64,000 nucleotides of DNA from contig JARDYH010000002.1 of NCBI GenBank assembly GCA_029215795.1, positions 272,994,310 through 273,058,309 on the forward strand. The letters are read 5' to 3'. A model generated the notes under the pieces. That model was not told where the DNA came from. It did not search any database and saw only the letters and a list, made by a program, of their open reading frames with translations. The position numbers were made by a program, and so were the translations under genes. Origin of the DNA: Anniella stebbinsi. Taxonomy: Eukaryota; Chordata; Lepidosauria; Squamata; Anniellidae. Shown one piece after another: positions 54,361 through 64,000 of this stretch (positions are counted from its first letter, which is position 1; each line of letters starts with the position of its first letter).

Positions 54361-54990
54361 CTACATGCCATTTAAAGCCCTGAATGGCTTGGGTCCTCAA
54401 TATTTGGGGGAGCACCTCTCCCTATATATGCCTGCCTGAGGCTTGAGATCTGTTGGAGGAGCCCTCCTCTGTGTCTCACCAATGTGAGACTTAGGCCCTT
54501 TCTACACCTTAGGGGTGTAGAGGGAGGGAGGGAGGGAGGGAGGGAGGGCGATTCTGGAAGTACCTAATTCATCAGTGCGCAGGGAGCAGCCGGGGCCAGC
54601 CCAGGCAACAAGCCTGGTGTGGAAAGGGCCATACACTATGGTGGGACATGGGAGAGGACTTTCTCTGTTGTGGCACCCTGCTGTGGAATGCCCTCCCCTT
54701 GAAGGCCTGACTGGTGCCGGAACTGGCCTCATTTCGGCACCATGTTAAAACATGGGTTTTTAACAATGCCTTTGATGGCTAAATTCACCAAGGTTGCACA
54801 TAGTTTTAATTGTTTCTAGTTGCTTTTAAATTCTATACTGGTTTTAGCTTGATTAATGGTTTAATTTGTTTTTAGCTGTGTATATTTTCTTTTATACTGT
54901 TTGTATGATCCTATTTGTACACCGCTCTGAGATCCCAGTGCTATAGGGCAGGATGCACATGTTTTAATCAAATTAATTAATTAATTAATA
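54361..54990 (+). mobile_element. L2-type LINE 3' end, subfamily C, with a nested MITE
   Basis: TTAAAGCCCTGAATGGCTTG and GGGTCCTCAATATTTGGGGG encode the FKALNGLGPQYL block, GGCACCCTGCTGTGGAATGC encodes APLLWNAL-like residues, and the 3' end CACCGCTCTGAGATCCC is followed by an (AATT)n tail. The MITE at 54,494-54,630 splits it. A sister copy without the MITE lies at 63,316. Confidence 0.78.
54494..54630. mobile_element. GGCCCTTTCTACACC MITE inserted in the LINE
   Basis: Ends GGCCCTTTCTACACC and GGTGTGGAAAGGGCC are near-perfect inverted repeats. Flanks are TTA and ATA. The paralogous LINE at 63,340 reads GTGAGACATACATTATGG at this spot, so the insertion is a single clean event with a 3-bp duplication. 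A 3-bp W-rich duplication suits PIF/Harbinger. A GGAG-rich run lies near 54,520-54,548. Confidence 0.78.
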
Positions 54991-56540
54991 CTCCAAAGAA
55001 AATAACTGTAGGACTCAAGTCAGCTATGATTATGAGTTCATGGAATGCAAACCACTGAGAGTGTAAAAAACATTTGTGGTTAAATATCAAAAGATCTTAG
55101 TCTAATCCTGATGTGACAGCTGAAATGGCAAAACAATAAAGCATGGCACACATAATTAGCCCCCATATATGAATTTCATTAACCAAGTGGCAAAGATAAA
55201 ACATCTTGATTTTACAGGCAAGTGATCCTTGTTTCAGCCATCCAATTTAGGAAACCATGCATCTATGGCAAATTATCATTTCAAAAAATGGTTCAAACTA
55301 AATCTGCTTTAAGAAGCATGTTTATTGGCAGTATTTCATTTAATAAAAACTTGCCTGAGGATCATCAGAATTCTTGGTATATTTAACTACGTGTGGTTAT
55401 TTTGCACACAGTGGTTGGGTTAATAGTCATACATCAGCCTATTTCATCTTTTAAAAAATTCAATATGCAATTTTATTTATTTTCAATAATGAGCACTCTT
55501 GCTGAGTTTTATAGACCTCCAAACATGAGAGATGATGTTAGTGAAGTATAAATTTCCTCTGTGCCATCTCCTGCCATGCTGTGCATTCCTGCCAGACACT
55601 CTTTCTCTCAGTACTTTTCAGAAAGCAACTTAAATGTGGAAAAGATTTATCTTCACTACAGCTGTCATCTAGGAAGTACCACTTGGGACCATCTAGTCAA
55701 ATATGATATGTTATTATTGGCATTATGCTAACACTAGAATGTCCTAATCAGAGCTGAAGTCTGGAGGAGTTGGTTCTTGCTTGAAAGATTTTAGTGATGG
55801 AATTAATATATCTCGAATAAAATGAAACTATTCTAATAGGCTTTAACCTTCCTAAAATACAAAGTTAGAACAAAAATTAATGGATTATTATTATTAGTAG
55901 TAGTATTTTCTTTCTTTTTTAAAAACAAAAAGAATGAAAATTAAATCTCCATGAAATTTATGCTGTTTCTTGTATATATTATCCCTCAAGTTCAGAAGGA
56001 AACTAGAAATGGCCCCTTTTGCTACACCATCCAAGCAGAACCACGAGATTACAATCTGGAGATTTTAAGGCAATGTTGTTTTCTTTTTATTGCCACTTTC
56101 AATTCTCTCTCTTTAGCAATTGTCACAGGAGTGGATTATTAAAACATTTCTATCTTGGTACATTTTTTCCCCTCCCTGTACTATATAAATTCTTTCCTGC
56201 TACTTCAATACTATCTGTTGCAACTGGACATCCGAAGGCATAGCCACACCTCAGTGAGGCTGCAAATGGAAAAGCGAATGCATTGCTAGAAGGAGGGTGA
56301 GCCCTTCAAAATGCAAAATATTTGAAAAGGTCGGAATAATTCTATGCATCATTGTAATTCAGCAAGCCCTGGGGATATTAAGATTCTACTAGCTTACGCC
56401 AAGGTAAAACTCAAATGAAGTCAGAATACAATACTACTTTCTTATGACAGAAACACTAATATAGCATAAGGAAGATTGGTGCAGGGTGATGGTGGAGCCT
56501 TCTTTCTCATTCTTGTAGCTAGCAGAGGAAGTAAATTTAC
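54991..56540. other. Unassigned AT-rich noncoding DNA
   Basis: No gene or repeat is recognised. Short frames at 55,951-56,243 have no domain. Confidence 0.3.
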
Positions 56541-56543
56541 TTA

Positions 56544-56962
56544 GGGTGCAATCCTTTGGAGACAGTTGTCAACCCCCGAACTCAGAGGCTGATGACTATC
56601 CACTGCAGAGCAACTGGAGCACAGAGGTGATCCTTGCCTCTGAGTTCTAGCCACCCTGTATTTTTGGCTAGACAGGCGATTTTGCCTGTCTAGCTGGGGA
56701 TATTCAGAGCAGGGGGGAGGACATGCAGCACATAAGAAACTCTGCAACACTGCTTTCATGATCTCTTCCCTGCCCCGGGCCCCTTTTCCCCATGTCTGTG
56801 GGCCCAGAGATGGGAAAGACCACCCCGGTTACAAGGAAGAGTGGGAGGGGAACACAGCTTCTGGGAACCACAGTTGGAGCCTTGGCTCCAACCTCAGTTC
56901 CTTAAAAACCAAAACATTCTTTGGCCATCTAGTCAGTGTCTGGTGGTCATAGGATTGCACCC
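56544..56962. mobile_element. GGGTGCAATCC MITE with TTA duplications
   Basis: Ends GGGTGCAATCCT and AGGATTGCACCC are inverted repeats flanked by TTA at 56,541-56,543 and 56,963-56,965. A hairpin (GCTAGACAGGCGATTTTGCC then TGTCTAGC) lies at 56,670-56,695. The TTA duplication suits PIF/Harbinger. No transposase. Confidence 0.7.
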
Positions 56963-57186
56963 TTACTCTCTTACTTACCAATAAGTGAGTAAGTATGATT
57001 ATTTCATTATACATTGGCCATAAAAAGGTGTGAAGAATTCAGTCACACAATCATTACAGTTGCACAACCATTTGCACAGAACAAAAATACAGGGTGAAGG
57101 GGAGAAATACAAAGTAAGGGCAAGATGTTTCCCCACATGAGATTCAGCAACCATGTGCAGAAGGATCTCCATATGGCACAATATGA

Positions 57187-57261
57187 CTTTTATTGCTGTA
57201 TCTTTTTATGAATTGTTGTAAACTGCTGAGAGAGCTTCAGCTATGCAGTGAAATTAGTGGA

Positions 57262-57305
<44 letters not shown>

Positions 57306-57306
57306 C
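57187..57306 (+). mobile_element. L2-type LINE 3' tail with (ATT)n
   Basis: TTGTAAACTGCTGAGAGAGC then TTCAGCTATG is the subfamily B 3' hairpin, followed by about 15 ATT units. Confidence 0.75.
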
Positions 57307-57730
57307 TGTCCATCCTACCCTTTAGAGGGTATTGGATGTCTGTGCATGCATCACATACATCCCTCCAGCCCTTCACATCTGCATGCTGCAAGTTGCTTGT
57401 GTGTTGGATCTCACATCACTTGCAGCATGCATAAAAGGAAAGCTGAATGTGGCAATGAAAGCCATGCTTTTAAGAACTTCCCTTTTCCATAACAGCTTGG
57501 GATATAATATGAGAATACATCCAAGCTCCAAAAAATACCTATAACTTGGATGCTAAGATAAGCTTATTTTAAGAAGTTCAGGGAAATAACATTTCCTTCC
57601 CCTTACTTCACCACCACCACCCCCGGCAGCTATTTGAGATCTCTCTGTAAAAATGGGCATCCTCTTGTTAAAGGGGATAGCAGGGGGGAAGGACGGTATG
57701 GGAAACTTTCCATATGTGGGCTTCCTTAAA
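57307..57730. other. Unassigned noncoding DNA
   Basis: Two overlapping TGCATGC-containing words (CTGCATGCTGCAAGTTGC, TTGCAGCATGCATAA) form a loose hairpin near 57,380-57,433. No gene. Confidence 0.3.
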
Positions 57731-57830
57731 GGTGCAATCCTATGCACATTTAGGCAGAAAAAAGTTCTACTCCCGGCATTCCCCAGTCAATCAGGCTGCT
57801 TGAGGAATCCTGGGGTAGGATCCAACAATA
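57731..57830. mobile_element. Half of the hairpin MITE seen at 62,931
   Basis: TGCAATCCTATGCACATTTA then GGCAGAAAAAAGTTCTACTC and CCCGGCATTCCCCAG match one arm of the 62,931 element in order. Confidence 0.5.
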
Positions 57831-58504
57831 CCATACTGCTGGTGGCCAGCACTACCAGTTCCCGGTGTATGCATGGCCCCTGCTACCAGCAGCAGCAAAG
57901 TAGCACTTCCAGGGGCAAGACTTCAAACAACCAGAAGCACAGGTTTTTTGAAGGGCAAGTTGCAGAAACTCGCATTTCCAGCAATTTGGGGGCTTGCCCC
58001 TAGAAGCGCTGCACTGCCTCCCCCAGAAGTGCCAGCTGCACATGCACTGGGACCAGCGATGCTGGCCACCAGCAGTAGGGTATCATTGAAAGAAGGGTAA
58101 TGATCTAAATAAAAAGAGATTAGTTTCAGTAGGCACACTGGCCAAGTTCATCTGTAACATTCCCTCCTCCCTTTGTGCACCTGCCTTTGAGGACGATATC
58201 ATCATCTGTTCACAGTTTCCTGTGATGCTCAAACCAGGAAACAGTGGTTAATTATGGCTTATAAATCAGGATATCAAACCAGGAGTGGACTATAGTCTAT
58301 TGGACAGAGATCATTACATCTATCTCTTACATTTTACTGAATTCAGTTATATCACCAACCCCCCCACCCCCCACCCACGGTAGAAATAGGATGGGTGGCA
58401 CATGTGTTGAGCTAATAGTGCAATTTCATACACACTTTCTCCTGGGTAGATTCACTTGTTTTGACAGAATATGCTCAAAAATAAATAGGTTTGGGATTGT
58501 TACC
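57831..58504. other. Unassigned noncoding DNA
   Basis: GGTGGCCAGCACTACCAG at 57,841 and CTGGCCACCAGCAGTAGG at 58,062 are inverted, so 57,840-58,085 may be another foldback. CCAGGAAACAGTGGTTAATT near 58,235 is a repeat-like word. Confidence 0.35.
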
Positions 58505-58640
58505 AGAGGGGTAGCTGTGTTAGGCTGTCACAGCAAAACAATAAAGAGTCTTGTGGCAACCTCAAAACTAACAAATTTGCTGTGGCAGAAAGTTTTGTGG
58601 ACACAGCCCATGAAAGTTTATGTCGTAATACACCTGTTAG
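58505..58640. repeat. Inverted pair of an interspersed repeat (TTAGTCTTTAAG family)
   Basis: GAGTCTTGTGGCAACCTCAA then ACTAACAAATTTGCTGTGGC is followed by CATGAAAGTTTATGTCGTAA and TGTTAGTCTTTAAG, which is the complementary order. A CTGATGA-stem-GAAA hammerhead-like core is expected at the junction in intact copies but is deleted here; CATGAAAG remains. Confidence 0.5.
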
Positions 58641-59287
58641 TCTTTAAGCGGACACAAGATTCTTAGTAGGTTTAGGATGAAGGCCGAAGTCTGAAATCCA
58701 CCAAATAAGTTCAGTTCAGCTTCACTTGACACACCAGCTTTTAAAACTGAATCGTTCAACATTGCGCATACTGTCAGCCTGATAAATAAAATGCTGGAAG
58801 TTATAAGGGAAAAGACAGATGGACTTGCACCTTCCAAGGCACAAATAGGTCTTCTCAATAAATCATAGATGGAAGTGATGAAAATTAATTTAGCAACAAG
58901 TCATTATATCTATTTAGAAGGTGAAGGCTGGAAACTCTTAATAAATCTGCCAGCATGCATGAGAGCAGAGAATATGTTAAGATCCAGCATAAGAAGAAAA
59001 GTCAGGGTTGTATTTCAAAAACAGTAACAGCAGTGTGGTGGGGGGGCATCACACTAGCAGGCTGTCCTATGCATATTTATTTAATGGAACCTATTCCCAG
59101 TTAAGTGAATATAGCATTGAAGACTAAGGCTCTGATGATAAACAGGGTTCCTTGGAAGAATTTGACACACCCAGCTGTGGCTGGGCATGTCAGCTGGCTG
59201 GGGTTTGCCAAGTGGGTACAAGCAAAATGGGTAAGGAGTTGAAAAGTTGAATGACAAGGTTCCCTTTTGTATAACACAGCACTTGGG
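58641..59287. other. Unassigned noncoding DNA
   Basis: A G-run lies at 59,040 and a scrap of the short palindromic repeat near 59,068-59,120. No gene. Confidence 0.3.
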
Positions 59288-59478
59288 TAGGGCCGTAGCT
59301 CTGTGATAGAACACCTGCTTTGTATGCAGAAGGTCCCAGGTTTGATCTCCGGCATCTCCAGATGCTAGGGATCAAACCTGCCTAAAACCCTGGGGCACTG
59401 CTGTGTGTCAGTGTCAACAATATTGAGCTACAGATGAACCAATGGTCTGACTCAATATAAGGCAGCTTCCTGTTACTA
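59288..59478 (+). mobile_element. tRNA-derived SINE
   Basis: GGGCCGTAGCTCTGTGATAG resembles a tRNA 5' half with box A, and GGTTTGATCTC matches box B. The word between (CTGCTTTGTATGCAG) mimics an anticodon arm, close to tRNA-Ala. The body ends with GTCTGACTCAATATAAGGCA then GCTTCCTGTTAC. Mismatches in the arms and the long non-tRNA body show it is a SINE, not a functional tRNA. An antisense copy lies at 63,037. Confidence 0.78.
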
Positions 59479-59601
59479 TGGAAATGGCCATTATGAATTA
59501 CATGGAACGTGGTTCTACAAGAGTCATGGGGTTGCCTATTACTGATGAGGAGTGAGAGGCACTGAGAAGAAGATCCTGCTGAGATGGGTTCCATCTTGAA
59601 T

Positions 59602-60028
59602 TAGCGACGGACAAATCTGTCGGTTTCAGTTTCCCTCTGTTTCTCAATTTTCTAATCTTATGTTCGATTCATACCAAATTTTGAGGTTTTTTTAAAAGGA
59701 GATTTCATCAAAATTTACATCCATTTTTGTGCACAGTTCGTGAGCATTTGTTTTTGTAAACATTTGTTGCGAACACATCCGTTCGCAAGCACTTTTCGTA
59801 ATGTTTTTGAATGGCCCTTTTGCCAATATATACCTTTTTGTGTGCACATTTTCTCAATGTACACACTGAAGTACACATTTTTTTAGACTGGAGAACCCCA
59901 TTGCAAAATTTAAAGAAGTGCAAATTTTGAAGGACATCTGAGTTTCTGTTCGCGTATTGGTACAAAAGTGTGAAATTAGGTAAGTTTGCATTAAAATACG
60001 AACTGAACGAATTTCTCCCCCATCCCTA
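59602..60028 (+). mobile_element. CATCCCTA-type hAT MITE, complete
   Basis: Left end TAGCGACGGACAAATCTGTC (a mutated TAGGGATGGA) and right end CTCCCCCATCCCTA, flanked by TCTTGAAT (59,594-59,601) and ACTTGATT (60,029-60,036), 6 of 8 identical. The interior is AT-rich with CATTTTTGTGCACA and GAGAACCCCATTGC. Fragments at 5,984 and 34,315 belong here. Confidence 0.65.
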
Positions 60029-60354
60029 ACTTGATTGGGCATGTTTGGGGGGGGGGGGCGTCTGCTGATATTTGCAGAAGCAGGCTGAACATTTCCCCCT
60101 CTCCCACACATCCAACCTGCTTTGAGACAAACAGACAGAAAGCACAAATGGCTGGATTCCCCCCACCCCATCACACACAAAGCAAATACTAGCTTCAGAG
60201 GTGGTATTTTCTTCAGGCCCCCCAGCAGGGAGGAAATGTTTAAATCTTCCTCCACCATTAATTGGTCCCATTAATTATTACTCCTCCAGCTGATGCTGTT
60301 TGCATTTTTACAACAAGATGTATGTAACGTTACATGTAGCATGGCCCTTAGACT

Positions 60355-60445
60355 GTATATTGTTGGTGTTTGTGTTATGAGCTGCCTTGAGGGCCCTCTG
60401 AGGAGCTGAAAGGCAGGGTATAAATATTTTAATTAATTAATAAAA
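60355..60445 (+). mobile_element. L2/CR1-group LINE 3' tail
   Basis: ATGAGCTGCCTTGAGGGCCC then GGCAGGGTATAAATATTTTA and AATTAATTAATA is the 3' hairpin and tail of another subfamily. Confidence 0.65.
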
Positions 60446-60464
60446 TATATGATTGTAAATTAAG

Positions 60465-60489
60465 CTCTGTGTGTGTGTGTGTGTGTGTA
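60465..60489. repeat. (GT)n microsatellite
   Basis: Uninterrupted GT units. Confidence 0.9.
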
Positions 60490-60821
60490 AAATGTTAGGT
60501 AATTTCATTCCCATTTACTTCAGTGAGTCATAATGAGAAGTGTTAATTCAAAATCCCCAGCTTACTTAATATGTGAATCAGGAGTGTGGTTTCTGGAATA
60601 AATGCTGAAAATGGGGAAATAAGAAAGCATTTATATGGCTGAATATTAATTTTCACAGTGATAGTTTTGCATGCAAAGTTGTTAGGGTTTTTTTTTGGGG
60701 GGGGGTCCTTCCACATGTGGCTTGGGCTTTTGAGGGAGTTGGCTTGTGATAGCATGAGTCACAGGTTTTGGCCCTGACAATTCAGGGAATGGGATATTGT
60801 TGACCTGGCAACCCTAAGTGT

Positions 60822-61003
60822 ACATGATCCTCCTCCTCCTCTCTGTTTTATCCCCACAATAAGCTTGTGACCTAGATTATCCTGAGAGACCATGACTGGC
60901 CCAAAGTCACCCAGAGAACTTCATGGCTGAGTGAGGACTGGAAACCAGGCCTCCCGAGTCCCAGTCCAACACTAACTGCTACACCACACTGGCTCTCTAA
61001 AAC
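60822..61003 (-). mobile_element. MIR-type CORE-SINE, antisense
   Basis: On the plus strand TTTTATCCCCACAATAAGCT, GACTGGCCCAAAGTCACCCA, GAACTTCATGGCTGAGTG, then ACTAACTGCTACACCACACT is the complement of a MIR: tail, core and tRNA-like head. Confidence 0.8.
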
Positions 61004-62930
61004 ATTTTGGGGTACAGTGGGAAGAAAAACTTTGGCAGAAAATTTGGCAAACCTCTGGACCATTCATCAGCTATCTTGGCTTTGATCTTTACAAACTATT
61101 TCAGTGAACAAGTGGGGCTTGTACAGAACGCTCCTCTTCAGGTTTATAGCCAACCAGCCATGTCCATTTCCAGGATATTCCATTCCATTTTCCTTGCCCT
61201 CCTGGTTCTCCAGCCTTTTTTCTCCCAACAGACATGCATTGTTTGGCGGACATTGACAAGCTCAGTCTTCATTGGGCTGTTTTGGGGGATCCCCCCATGG
61301 GGCTTGGTATTCAAAACTTTGGGCTCCCCAAAGCCTGCTTATGCCTCTGTCTCGTGTGTGGATAGTTCCTTTTGGCTACATAAACATCAACATTCGGAGA
61401 ATGTGTTTGCTATTAGTATATAGGATCAGCGTCATTACTCTAACAGTATGAAGTGTATCTGTTGGTGATTAAATACTATTCTGTTTTCTCCTACTAGAAA
61501 ACAGGAGTGGCAGTGGTGGAGTTCTTGCTGGAGGTCTCTCCCCCTCCATGCCTGATATTTTCAATGGTATTCCCTCAGAAAACCAGGGATCATTGGAAAT
61601 GTAGTTTCCCCAAGGTACGTGAATTCTTCATATGCACCCTTTAGAAACTACATCCTTGTTCCAAAGATACTATGACAAGCAAGCTCAGCAGTTTCCTCAG
61701 GTTCAAGAAGATGAATGTGCAAACTAAGGACTCGGGGGCCCTGGGGAAATTACGCTGGCACTTGGGACCTTCTGTTTCATCTTTCAAGGCAACCGTGTGA
61801 GAGGTGCACACGAGGAGATTACAATTCAAGCTAGAGAAGGCCTTCCAGTGAAAAAGGAACTCACTTTTTAAAATGCAATCAAGCATTACAGGCAGAAGAT
61901 GTCCATGTGCTGAGCCAGATAATAACAAATGTCATAATCATCACATAAGTCAACTTTTCAAAATATATGCCTGTCCCAGAGCCACACAAAAATAACTTCC
62001 CCTTTCTGTAGTACACACCTCAAACTAGTGGGTGGGAAAAGGATTACTTTGATTAAACATCAGTTGGCTACATATTGGCATATCTCCTTATTGATGCCAT
62101 TTGTCCAGGTTATGTGGCTAGATGTAGTTTGGCAGGGGCTTTTAGGGAATTTGGAGCCCGTTTGCTTGCTTTATGGAACTCATTTTGGAATCAGCTGGAT
62201 TGGTAAACAAACATTGCCTGCAGGAAGCATATTGTGCATGAGTTGTTGCTGGACTATTGATTCCTTTCTGCAAAAAGTGCCTCCAGATTTTGCTTAAAGT
62301 GAAATTTGAGTTGAACTTGGAAAGTAACATCTATCAAAAATTTGTAAAATTTCTCAGATGGGATTTCTAACACCTTTTATGGCCTCAATAACTAAGGTGA
62401 AAAGCAATGGGAAGAGAGAACCAAAGGTTCAAACTCAGAACACAAAGTTTTTCCCTTGATCTTTTTAAATTGGAGTCACTGCAGTGCACTGGAAGGCACC
62501 AATTCCAAAGTTGCTACCTATGACTGGCTGTGGCTACTCTTGTCAGCAGGGAATACATCTTTGATCTAGTAAGAGGGTAAAGCAAACCTCTTTATTGGCC
62601 CCATTCCTTTCACATTAATAATACCATAGAACAGTTCAATGATCTAGCTGTTTTCCTACCCTCCATCTTTAAATATAAAACACCTGTACTTTTTGAGAGG
62701 GGGCCCATCATCATGGCTGTTAGTACTTTAAGTGCTTGGGGTTGTTGTTTAATGACTATTCACCCAGGGGAGGGGGTAATTTTATGGTTGCAAAGTTTGA
62801 AGTTGCCTCATAATATTCTGGGGTCATTTAAATATCCTGACTGTTAAGATTTCTGTAACTAAAATTTTAACTCCGTCACTATAGAAATCTGATCGTTTAG
62901 GAGGCTGCCATATTTAGGGAGGAATCCTTT
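61004..62930. other. Unassigned noncoding DNA
   Basis: An open frame at 61,007-61,423 has no recognisable domain. No repeats are identified. A short inverted word pair lies near 61,485-61,505. Confidence 0.25.
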
Positions 62931-63036
62931 GCATGTTTAGACAGAAGAAAGGTCCTACAGTTCCCAGCATGCCCTAGCCAGCATGTCTCGCTGGTGCATG
63001 CTGGGAACTGTAGGACTTTTTTCTGTCTAAACATGC
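62931..63036. mobile_element. Near-perfect hairpin MITE
   Basis: GCATGTTTAGACAGAAGAAA then GGTCCTACAGTTCCCAGCAT on the left is mirrored by ATGCTGGGAACTGTAGGACT then TTTTTCTGTCTAAACATGC on the right, about 42 bp per arm with few mismatches around a 22-base loop. Related half at 57,731. Confidence 0.75.
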
Positions 63037-63185
63037 ATAAGAAGTCAGACCATTGGTCTATCTAGCTCAGTGTTTTCTACTCCCTACGGTTTCTTCCAGT
63101 CTTTCCTAGCCCTCCCTGGAGACATAAGGGATTCAAGCCTGTCACTTTTTGCATGCAAAGCAGGAGGTCTGCTACAGCTGCAGGA
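63037..63185 (-). mobile_element. tRNA-derived SINE, antisense
   Basis: CAGACCATTGGTCTATCTAG, CCCTCCCTGGAGACATAAGG and TTGCATGCAAAGCAGGAGGT are the complement, in order, of the SINE at 59,288. It directly abuts the hairpin MITE. The tRNA-like head ends near 63,185 and is degraded. Confidence 0.72.
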
Positions 63186-63315
63186 GAGATCTAGATGTGG
63201 GAACTAGGAAGATGCTCTCACACATCTCTTCTAGCATTTTTATCTGAGGAGTTAACATCTGTACAATGGAGTGAAAGATGACTAGCGATGGTACACAGCT
63301 GTATGTGGTATATGT

Positions 63316-63655
63316 GGCCAGCCCTCCTCTGTGTCCCACCAATGTGAGACATACATTATGGTGGTACATGGGAGAGGGCTTTTTCTGTTATGGCACCCCG
63401 GCTGTGGACGCCCTCCCCTGGTTTCATTTTGGTACCAAATTAAAACACGGCTTTTTGTCAAAGCCTTAGAAAACAAAAATTGCACCTAGTTTCAGTTGTT
63501 TTTAATTGCTTTTAAATTTTCTGCTGTTTTTAGCTTGTTAACGTTTTAGCTGTGTATGTTATTTATTGTTTTATACCATTTTATTTTATCTGTACACCGC
63601 CCTGAGATCTCAATGGTACAGGGTGGAATACAAATGTTTTAATAAATAAATAAGT
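63316..63655 (+). mobile_element. L2-type LINE 3' end, subfamily C, without the MITE
   Basis: Follows 54,455-54,985 base for base but lacks the MITE: CACCAATGTGAGACATACAT is the uninterrupted site. The 3' end GTACACCGCCCTGAGATCTC is followed by an (AAAT)n tail. Confidence 0.78.
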
Positions 63656-64000
63656 TTCTGAAGCACTTGCACAGTTAGTGTTTTGTGTCAGATTGTTCAA
63701 GCTCTACCTAATTTGTCACTCCCATGTTTTGTCCACTGAGATTGGAGAGGCCTTTTCCTTGCAGTCATCTTTTAAACAACTATTTTCATCCCTTATAATT
63801 AACCTAGTGGGGACAGAACCATTTATGCAGAATGAGGATTTTATGCAGACAAGGCAACGTTTTCTTTTAGAGGTATCTGCACTGGCTCAACGTTTCCCAA
63901 TAGAAAATCTTCTTGTTTGCATTTTGCACACCACAACCCTTACAACTGACATTCTGGCAGTCATTGATGCAAGAGTAGAGGCTCAAAAGTAGCAAAATAT
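63656..64000. other. Unassigned sequence with an unrecognised open frame
   Basis: A 104-codon open frame lies at 63,678-63,992 on the plus strand and ends just before the window edge. The residues (for example RQRFLLEVSALAQRFPIENL) look less random than most frames here, but I recognise no family, and no splice or upstream context supports a gene. Confidence 0.25.

Noticed and set aside
59288..59360. Functional tRNA gene
   Set aside because: The tRNA-like head has mismatched arms and continues into a SINE body; an antisense copy exists at 63,037.
61007..61423. 138-codon open frame
   Set aside because: Starts next to a MIR fragment, has no domain and no supporting splice or promoter context.
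63678..63992. Possible host exon at the right edge
   Set aside because: Open frame without recognised family; kept only as an unassigned block because the window ends there.

Overview
This is eukaryotic, vertebrate nuclear DNA, most likely from a squamate reptile (probably a lizard). The reasons are the mixture of L2-type and CR1-type LINEs, MIR-like CORE-SINEs, a tRNA-derived SINE with a GTAGCTC box A, dense palindromic MITEs, and long GATA/CTAT and dinucleotide microsatellites. I see no convincing host exon, RNA gene, CRISPR array, operon or bacterial feature. The window reads as intergenic or intronic DNA whose recognisable content is almost entirely transposable elements. All coding similarity comes from LINE reverse transcriptases, and all of it is truncated or broken. 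|| Layout. 1-5.2 kb: the end of an L2-type LINE cut by the window edge, then small MITE fragments and an antisense L2 tail. 5.2-10.3 kb: a 733-bp hAT-like element with a perfect 8-bp duplication, unassigned AT-rich DNA, an old L2 copy and a possible LTR remnant. 10.3-14 kb: unassigned DNA and one microsatellite. 14-16 kb: a 2,051-bp GC-rich hAT-like element holding a tandem array of long palindromes, then a MIR. 17-22.6 kb: two more L2 copies flanking a repeat-poor block and a palindromic MITE. 22.8-28.7 kb: three more hAT-like elements, including a 2.4-kb foldback. 29-38 kb: microsatellites, small CR1 pieces and two further family members. 39.2-40.6 kb: the best preserved LINE fragment. 42-52 kb: MITEs (one nested in another foldback), a CR1 reverse-transcriptase fragment and repeat-poor blocks. 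52.7-54.2 kb: two more hAT-like members. 54-64 kb: L2 tails, one carrying a MITE whose empty site is preserved 9 kb away, SINEs and short MITEs. || Main result. Eight elements (13,995; 22,819; 25,282; 27,756; 31,256; 37,272; 52,673; 53,707) share the terminus TAGGGRTGTGCA or a close variant, and the six with both ends carry 8-bp target duplications (five perfect, one 7 of 8). That is the signature of the hAT superfamily. None encodes a transposase. Inside they are built from stacked inverted-repeat modules: subterminal arrays of GGATC/GATCC (or, in one member, CGATAA), palindromic modules flanked by CTTACCTGCC and GGCAGGTAAG with a TGATGTCATCA/TGACGTCA core, a CATAGACTTGCATTG hairpin, and an AAAATGGCG motif next to the GATCC block. 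By my coordinates they occupy about 9.4 kb of the 64 kb. They must have been moved in trans by an unseen hAT transposase. Family assignments come from reading termini, duplications and motifs by eye; no database search was possible.
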